Source: Cylindrodendrum hubeiense (lineage: Eukaryota > Ascomycota > Sordariomycetes > Hypocreales > Nectriaceae). Taken from it: a DNA stretch of 36,287 nt. Location: the NCBI GenBank assembly GCA_014621425.1, contig JAANBB010000406.1, positions 1-36,287 of the forward strand, read 5' to 3'. Under the pieces are notes generated by a model. That model was not told the DNA's origin and searched no databases. It saw only the letters and a list, made by a program, of their open reading frames with translations. The position numbers were made by a program, and so were the translations under genes. Positions 32,901 to 36,287 of this stretch are shown one piece after another. The first letter of the stretch is position 1. Each line of letters begins with the position of its first letter.

Positions 32901-34235
32901 AAGGGATGGTTCCAGTTGGAGGGTCATGCCGATACTATGGCAGAAAACGCTCCAACGGGTGAGATATACGTTGAAGCCCTCTACCAGCGAACGGAACGCA
33001 AGCACTTTGGCCCAACCGATTTCGACATCCTCAAGCTTATCGGAAAGGGGACGTTTGGTCAGGTCTACCAGGTACGAAAGAAGGATACTCAGCGCATCTA
33101 CGCCATGAAGGTTCTTCAGAAGAAGGTGATTGTGCAAAAGAAGGAGGTGGCACACACTGTGGGTGAGCGAAACATCCTTGTCCGAACGGCCATGTCCGAC
33201 TCGCCTTTCATCGTCGGCCTCAAGTTCTCTTTCCAGACACCTTCAGAACTGTACCTGGTCACCGACTACATGTCCGGAGGAGAGCTGTTCTGGCATCTCC
33301 AAAAGGAGGGACGCTTCGATGAGAAGCGCGCCAAGTTCTACATTGCCGAGTTGATCTTGGCCATCCAGCACCTCCACCACAGCGACATTGTGTACCGAGA
33401 CTTGAAGCCAGAAAACATTCTCCTGGATGCCAACGGTCATATCGCTCTCTGCGATTTTGGTCTCTCCAAGGCCAACCTCACCAAGAACGACACCACGAAC
33501 ACTTTCTGCGGAACCACTGAGTACCTCGCCCCTGAGGTTCTCCTTGACGAGTCAGGTTACACCAAAATGGTCGACTTCTGGTCTCTCGGTGTACTAGTCT
33601 TCGAGATGTGTTGTGGTTGGAGTCCATTCTATGCCGAAGACACTCAGCAAATGTACAAGAACATTGCATTCGGCAAAGTCCGGTTCCCCAGGGACACTCT
33701 TTCTCAAGAAGGCCGCAACTTTGTGAAGGGATTGCTTAACAGAAACCCCAAGCACCGACTGGGAGCCACAGATGACGCCGAGGAACTCAAGCGCCACGCG
33801 TTCTTTGCCGACATCGACTGGACCCTTCTCTCGAAGAAGCTCATCACTCCTCCCTTTAAGCCGAAGTTGAAGTCCGAGACTGACGTGTCGTACTTTGATC
33901 CTGAATTCACCACAGCTTTGGATCAGAACGGATCACTCAACGAGCGCGCTGCTGCGCTAGCCCGGGGTTATGCTGCTTCTACACCCCTCTCTCCATCCGT
34001 GCAAGCAAACTTCCAAGGCTTCACGTTTGTGGACGAGAGTGCTCTTGACGACCACTTCCGTGACCGTCACAGAATAATGGACGACGAAGACATGGACGAC
34101 GCGCACCATGACGATAACGACGACTGGGACAATTTGGACGACATTGACCTGAGAAAGGCAAATCGGATGAGCGGCATCGTGAGAACGTCAACGCACGATG
34201 AGCAAATGGTGGGAGGTTCTCACTTTGACGTGTAA
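29908..34235 (+). CDS. Sch9-like AGC protein kinase with C2 domain
   Basis: Exons 29908-29987, 31529-32722 and 32783-34235 give 908 residues. Sch9 is a TORC1-controlled S6K-like kinase for growth, nutrient response and ageing. After a short N-terminus and a Ser/Pro-rich low-complexity region, a C2-like domain (about 400-500, KMTIKITEARGLRKSRDPYV to VKGWFQLEG) is interrupted by a Ser-rich insertion. The kinase domain has the Gly loop GKGTFGQV (512-519), Lys534, YRDLKPEN (Asp631), DFG (Asp649), and activation-loop Thr665 in TFCGT. The AGC tail carries a turn-motif region (Thr825/Ser828, STPLSP) and a hydrophobic motif FQGFTF with Thr839, the expected TORC1-type site. An acidic Asp-rich tail follows. 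The first intron is 1541 nt. An in-frame ATG at 31500 inside it would give an 891-residue form from a downstream transcript. Confidence 0.93.
29988..31528 (+). other. Unusually long first intron of the Sch9-like gene
   Basis: The donor GTACGT at 29988 and acceptor AACAG at 31524-31528 keep the frame between MMS and the SVAADED segment. At 1541 nt it is over five times longer than any other intron here (51-264 nt). It is GC- and CT-rich, carries a CTCACGGTCC tandem repeat near 31343-31370, and ends in a T/C-rich stretch followed by an in-frame ATG (31500) in good A-rich context. It may contain a second promoter. Confidence 0.6.
31343..31370 (+). repeat. 10-bp tandem repeat CTCACGGTCC
   Basis: Two full copies and a partial third copy of CTCACGGTCC lie 130-160 bases before the possible downstream start of the kinase. 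The flanks are CT-rich. Confidence 0.7.
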
Positions 34236-35299
34236 CTCTAACGCGATTTATCATTCTCCCAAATGCGTGGCGTTTTGACGATCATTGGGTTCATCCGTGT
34301 CCTAAAAGTAATTCGCAACCCAAAAAAAACAAGCCTTGCCCTGTGGGGCATGGATACTTAATCATGGCATTATTGCATAGGGGTCGGCTGGTATTGCATT
34401 GCATCGGTCATCGTGCTGAACAGGATCATGGCGTTATGGTTGTGAAGGGAGTATTTGGGATCGGTCCACAGTGCCAATCCTCCAGTCTTGTTCCCCGATA
34501 TTTTGATGGGCCATGTGCAAATTTTCAGAATGCCAGAAGCAATGGGCTCGAGTTCCCACAGTAGGGGACTCTCATATTTCGTGTTATTAACATTTGCTTG
34601 CAATGGCAGCCTTTGTGCTTTGGACCTCTTCGCGAGTCTTTGTGTTGCAAGTCTTATCATATCGATGACGTTAGTTGCCACCGAGTCCGCAAACGATCGA
34701 TCTGGCTTTGTGACAAGAGGCAATTGGTGAAAGAGGTACCTTTCGGTGTTCTCGGTTACTCGGTTACTCAGGTGATTCAAAGGAGGCATACTATCTCATA
34801 GCTCGTTATTCCCAAGAAGTTGTTGAGTAGTGCATACTCAGCAAGGCTGGCAGCAAAGTCCGATAGGCCCACTGGCTGCCGATCGGATAAGAGATAATAG
34901 TTAATATGACGTTAAGGATGCCAATTGCAGTCCTTCCTGAATCATTAAAAATCGATGTCAAATGATGGACTAAAGTGAGATTATGAACTTGGAGACACTA
35001 CGGCGTTTTATGCCTCACGGCGTGATTCAAACGAGGCAGCGTACACATGGTGGTCGAAGTTGGTTGCTTCATTTGGCTTTCGCATTCGAAATGAGTTCCT
35101 ACAGGCAACCGAAGGCTGTTTTTAGGAAAATGTACACAGGATTATCATCCACAATCCGCTGCTGCAACCCCTTTCACTTCAATTCCTCCCGCTGGCGATG
35201 CCGGCCTCCCTCTTTTATGGTCCCTTCAATTAGCACCTCAAGACCGCGAGGGGCCCCAGCCAGTTAACCGGGCGTCTATTCCGGGTTGTGAAATCCCGC
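34236..35299. other. Convergent intergenic spacer
   Basis: A 1.06 kb spacer lies between two genes ending toward each other (kinase and ATP synthase subunit h). It should hold both 3' UTRs. A run of eight A's near 34322-34330 and several AT-rich stretches are present. No supported gene, repeat or RNA is seen. Confidence 0.55.
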
Positions 35300-36048
35300 T
35301 TAGTGGTGAGGCTCATCATCCTCCTCAGCCTCGAGCCAGTCAGGGGCCTCAGCGACACCGGTGGCGGACTGGGCAGCGACGTCCTGGCCCTCAATCTCGA
35401 CGGCCATGGTCTCGTAAGCGGCGAGGTTGCTGGCGAGGTCGGTCTCCTCGGGGGAGGTGGGGGTCTTGGGCTCGTTGAAGGTTTGGACCTGACCGATGGA
35501 GTCCTCGGCCTTGACAACGGGGGTCTGGTAGGCGTTGAGCTCCTTCAGGTACAGCTCCTGGACGAAGTCGGCTGCGGGTGAGGACGACGTGTTAGCACTT
35601 CTGGGTCATTGGACTGATGGGGATGTCGTGGTGGCGCATTGGGCACTGGGGTCGCGTGTAGGGACGATGGAAGCGGTGTTTTGGGGACAGATGGCGGTGG
35701 TTTTGGCGACGTCGGAGCTCGGGTGGAGCGTAGCTTCGGCTATTGGAATTCTCGTCCGACCGACGACGCGCGAGGCCAAGGGCATCGAAAGGAGATGCGA
35801 ATAGGACGGGGGAGACATCGAGGGGGCAATCTTACCACGTCGGGAGATGGTAGGAGCAATAAAGCCCCTCACCTGGACGGCATTGCCTCTGGCGACTCGG
35901 GAGACGGCCGCAATGGCGGAGCGAGAGCGCTATAAAACGGAAGGGAAAACGTCAGCGACGGCGGGGCTTCTTCTCCGACCGGCGAGCAGCCGGGGGAAGC
36001 TGGAGATGGACAATTGCTTACCGTAGCCCGGGACAGTTGGCTGAGCAT
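35300..36048 (-). CDS. ATP14: Mitochondrial F1Fo ATP synthase subunit h
   Basis: Exons 36048-36022, 35929-35836 and 35571-35300 join in frame to 130 residues, close to yeast Atp14 (124). The subunit belongs to the peripheral stalk of ATP synthase in the mitochondrial inner membrane. The first ~40 residues are Arg/Ser/Ala-rich with no acidic residue and form a mitochondrial targeting sequence, ending in ISRR just before the mature ADFVQELYLKELNAY (41-55), the best-conserved part of the family. The Pro/Thr-rich middle (EPKTPTSPEETDLASNL, 74-90) and the very acidic C-terminus with a Trp (PDWLEAEEDDE) are also typical. Introns are 92 and 264 nt. The targeting sequence is split over two exons and the mature part is almost wholly in exon 3. 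The promoter lies in 36049-36287. Confidence 0.9.
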
Positions 36049-36287
36049 ATTGAATGGGTGGTCGTGGCTCAATTGGGTACTCCGGATACGGGGAGGGATT
36101 GGGGGGGACTGAGGGTTTTGGGGAAAAATCGTGAGGTCCCATCCGCCCCGGCTGGAGCGGTCCTGGTCGTCGAGTTGCTGCCTCAGGCCGCAGGTTTAGT
36201 AGGCGCGCGCCCGTCGCCCGGCGCCTCACGGTGGTGCTCCGGAGCAAAACGGCTACGACTGGGCCGGCATTCCACGTGATCTGGGCG

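Overview
The window is a gene-rich chromosomal segment from a filamentous ascomycete, most likely a Sordariomycete. This rests on the short 50-90 nt introns with GT(A/G)xGT donors and CT(A/G)A-type branch sites, GC-biased third codon positions, pyrimidine-rich 5' leaders, and fungal-type proteins (an Aro3-type DAHP synthase, a Sch9-type kinase with a C2 domain, an Rds1-like ferritin-fold secreted protein, ATP synthase subunit h). I cannot name the genus from sequence alone. I found no bacterial operon, CRISPR array, recognisable transposon or tRNA.

Layout from left to right. Positions 1-2870: no gene; GC-rich repeats with two G-quadruplex motifs, then a CT-rich leader. 2871-6869 (+): intronless 1332-residue conserved-looking unknown with a long acidic disordered region. 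7231-7989 (-): short-chain dehydrogenase. 8574-9357 (-): GINS subunit Sld5, 3 exons. 9358-11565: no gene; promoter of the next gene. 11566-12624 (+): secreted ferritin-like protein carrying an apparent frameshift. 12729-13486 (-): FAR-17a/AIG1-like membrane protein. 14008-16005 (+): PPWD1-type WD40-cyclophilin. 17065-18396 (+): DAHP synthase. 19042-20159 (+): three-finger C2H2 protein resembling INO80 subunit Iec1. 20413-21139 (-): four-TM membrane protein. 22085-23806 (+): cytosolic Fe-S assembly factor Nar1. 23830-24702 (-): SUZ-domain protein. 25295-25647 (+): 94-residue unknown. 25648-29907: a 4.3 kb gap with no supported gene. 29908-34235 (+): Sch9-like AGC kinase with a 1.54 kb first intron and a second possible start. 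35300-36048 (-): mitochondrial ATP synthase subunit h.

The genes do not form a pathway cluster. They are mostly housekeeping genes (DNA replication, Fe-S assembly, aromatic amino acid synthesis, respiration, nutrient signalling, chromatin, splicing-associated isomerase) arranged in convergent and divergent pairs. I did not find a convincing new multi-gene system. The items most worth a second look are the frameshifted ferritin-like gene, the alternative N-terminus and long intron of the Sch9-type kinase, a perfect Gcn4/Cpc1-type site upstream of NAR1, the unknown 1332-residue protein, and the 4.3 kb non-coding stretch.
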